DNA from: Actinopolyspora lacussalsi subsp. righensis
Lineage (GTDB): Bacteria; Actinomycetota; Actinomycetes; Mycobacteriales; Pseudonocardiaceae
Direction of reading: 5' to 3'
Length of the DNA stretch: 64,000 nt
NCBI RefSeq assembly: GCF_900116555.1
Contig: NZ_FPAT01000009.1
Span: 145,892 to 209,891, forward strand
The notes under the pieces are model-generated. The model ran no database searches. It had not been told where the DNA came from and was given only the letters and a program-made list of their open reading frames with translations. Made by a program: the position numbers and the translations under genes. Shown piece by piece: positions 63,066 to 64,000 of this stretch. Numbering within the stretch: the first letter of the stretch is position 1; each line of letters begins with the position of its first letter.

Positions 63066-63337
63066 TCTCCATCCCCGCGTGCGCGGGGCCTACGACTGGC
63101 ACCGACTCCAGGAATCCGCCGCATCGGGTCCACCCCCGCGTGTGCGGGGCCTGCGTGGCGCACTACGTCATGGACCGCAGCCGTGATGGTCTATCCCCGC
63201 GTGCGCGGGGCCTGCCTCGACCCGAAGCGGGTGGGCTATGTCGGCGCGGGTCTATCCCCGCGTGCGCGGGGCCTGCGACGAAAAGACGCCGATCTCGCTC
63301 GACCGGGACGGTCTATCCCCGCGTGCGCGGGGCCTAC
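63066..63337 (-). CRISPR. Type I-E-like CRISPR array, 5 repeats and 4 spacers
   Basis: Five repeats of 28 bp start every 61 bp: 63066, 63127, 63188, 63249 and 63310. Spacers are 33 bp each (63094-63126, 63155-63187, 63216-63248, 63277-63309). Each repeat has the core CCCCGCGTGCGCGGGG, usually preceded by GGTCTAT and followed by CCTGC. The reverse complement (…CCCCGCGCACGCGGGGAT…GACC) matches the usual actinobacterial I-E repeat, so crRNA transcription should be on the minus strand. Repeats 1 and 2 (lowest coordinates) are the degenerate ones, as expected at the leader-distal end. No cas genes are in the window. Confidence 0.92.
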
Positions 63338-63495
63338 CCCTCATTGCGCTGGGATTCTAGCGGCGTGAAGGCGTTGTGAGAACCACGTGGTTACTCCTCT
63401 TCGGACACATAAGCTTCGGGCGAACCGCTTCGGAGGCTGGATTGTCGATGACTCCGGTAGCGGTTTCCACCATTGTTGTCTGCTGTGTGGGGGGT
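63338..63495 (-). promoter_or_regulatory. Predicted CRISPR leader
   Basis: It is the sequence upstream of the array on the inferred transcription strand and less G+C-rich than its surroundings. No gene is supported; short open frames overlap the array and are artefacts. Confidence 0.5.
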
Positions 63496-63543
63496 CCCCG
63501 CCCGGCCGGGTGGGAGTGGGGAGGGAGGCCCGGCCGGGCGGGG
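63496..63543. terminator. Large terminator hairpin between the right-edge gene and the CRISPR leader
   Basis: CCCCGCCCGGCCGGG (63496-63510) and CCCGGCCGGGCGGGG (63529-63543) form a perfect 15-bp stem with an 18-nt loop. Confidence 0.65.
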
Positions 63544-63563
63544 TTTGGTGGTGGCGGTTTGTA

Positions 63564-63630
63564 CATTTCGTGGGAAATCGTCGCCGCAGTGTGGGGAGGC
63601 GCGCGGCGATTTCGTGGGAAATTGACGCCC
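63564..63630 (+). repeat. GATTTC-hairpin family, tandem pair (copies 12 and 13), GTGG-loop form
   Basis: Copy 12, CATTTC-GTGG-GAAATCG (63564-63580), and copy 13, GGCGATTTC-GTGG-GAAATTGACG (within 63601-63630), have the same loop variant as copy 3. Unlike the other pairs they are antisense to the nearest upstream gene (the right-edge minus gene). A short perfect hairpin GGCCACC-ACC-GGTGGCC (63631-63647) follows. Confidence 0.75.
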
Positions 63631-63748
63631 GGCCACCACCGGTGGCCCGGTGTGTCTCGGCGGGTGTCGGGGTTGGCCGAGTGCACGGTTCCGGGCCGGT
63701 CTGGGTGAAGAGTGGTCGTGGGGGACGGATGCTGGGGCGCGGTGGTGT

Positions 63749-64000
63749 TTAGAGGCGGTGGAGTCCGTCGAGGACGCGGCGCATGAGTGCCAGCTCGGGG
63801 TGTTCCGGTGCCGATGCGGGTTCAGGGGAGGCAGCGGAAACGGCGGGAGCGGTATTCACGGTGGTCGGGCTGGTGGGATGCGGCACGGCCGGTGGCGACT
63901 CCGGTGTCGGCGTCAGTGACGGGACCACCGGGGCCGGTGGGTCGAGCCGAAACAGGTGCGGATGCTCGTCCGGGTCGCACAGCGGCCAGCCGATCAACTC
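63749..64000 (-). CDS. C-terminal end of an unidentified protein, cut by the window edge
   Basis: The minus-strand frame is open to the last base (ELIGWPLCDPDEHPHLFRLD, then a proline/Ser/Thr-rich stretch and APEHPELALMRRVLDGLHRL) and stops at 63749-63751. The first residues look like the end of a folded domain, and the rest a disordered linker with a terminal helix. The upstream part is outside the window, so the family cannot be named. Confidence 0.6.
   Translation of the reverse strand, partial: ELIGWPLCDPDEHPHLFRLDPPAPVVPSLTPTPESPPAVPHPTSPTTVNTAPAVSAASPEPASAPEHPELALMRRVLDGLHRL

Noticed and set aside
62894..63379. Plus-strand frames through the CRISPR array with repeated 'PRVRGA/CAGP' peptides
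   Set aside because: The peptide repeats are just translated CRISPR repeats with a 61-bp period; they are not proteins.

Overview
This window is high-GC chromosomal DNA of an actinomycete. Gene content and order (sdhCDAB next to cdd/deoA; metG-tatD-rpf-ksgA-ispE; pth-rplY-prs-glmU; mfd), frequent GTG/TTG starts, acidic proteins and a type I-E-like CRISPR repeat fit the order Pseudonocardiales. A halophile such as Actinopolyspora or a relative such as Saccharopolyspora is my guess; the sequence alone does not settle the genus.

Layout. 1-4.4 kb: the end of a YihY/BrkB-type membrane protein gene, a D,D-carboxypeptidase, and a small SCO4848-type membrane protein gene cut in two by an IS200/IS605 element (tnpA + tnpB). 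4.4-10.2 kb: succinate dehydrogenase operon sdhCDAB, divergent from cytidine deaminase and thymidine phosphorylase. 10.2-18.2 kb: a coiled-coil protein, an acidic protein of unknown role, a SUKH-like protein, a four-gene ABC exporter operon, and a divergent PadR/HAAS pair sharing palindromic operators with it. 18.2-24.6 kb: deoC with two aldehyde dehydrogenase genes, then metG and tatD. 24.6-32.8 kb: two tandem resuscitation-promoting factors, ksgA, a SAM-I riboswitch with metNIQ, and ispE. 33-44.2 kb: an ABC-F ATPase, an acyl-AMP ligase, pth, rplY (L25/Ctc), an Nramp-related transporter, prs and glmU. 44.5-50.9 kb: a TPR-GGDEF protein, tRNA-Gln(UUG), a fatty-acid desaturase with a TetR regulator, a thioesterase and a PQQ-type sugar dehydrogenase lipoprotein. 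51.1-61.6 kb: mfd, an MFS/MerR divergent pair, and a glycerolipid group (glpD, TetR, alkyl-DHAP-synthase-like flavoprotein, diacylglycerol kinase). 61.7-64 kb: small proteins, a DUF397 protein, a five-repeat CRISPR array without cas genes in view, and the 3' end of a gene running out of the window.

How the genes work together. Deoxynucleoside salvage is spread over cdd, deoA, deoC and the ALDH pair. Methionine uptake is riboswitch-controlled. Cell-wall turnover is represented by the carboxypeptidase and the Rpf proteins, UDP-GlcNAc and PRPP synthesis by glmU and prs, and membrane lipid work by the desaturase, thioesterase, glpD, flavoprotein and kinase.

The most unusual content is non-coding. 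(a) A dispersed hairpin family has stem GATTTC/GAAATC and usually a GCGA tetraloop. It has at least 13 copies, mostly in same-orientation pairs, and most lie just downstream of a stop codon on the sense strand. (b) A second ~60-95 bp dispersed family is built around GGCGGAACCTC. (c) The IS605-type insertion can be resolved to the base; its flank would act as a TnpB guide against the uninterrupted gene. (d) At least eleven genes have a TANNNT-like box 6-8 nt before the start codon, the mark of leaderless transcription.
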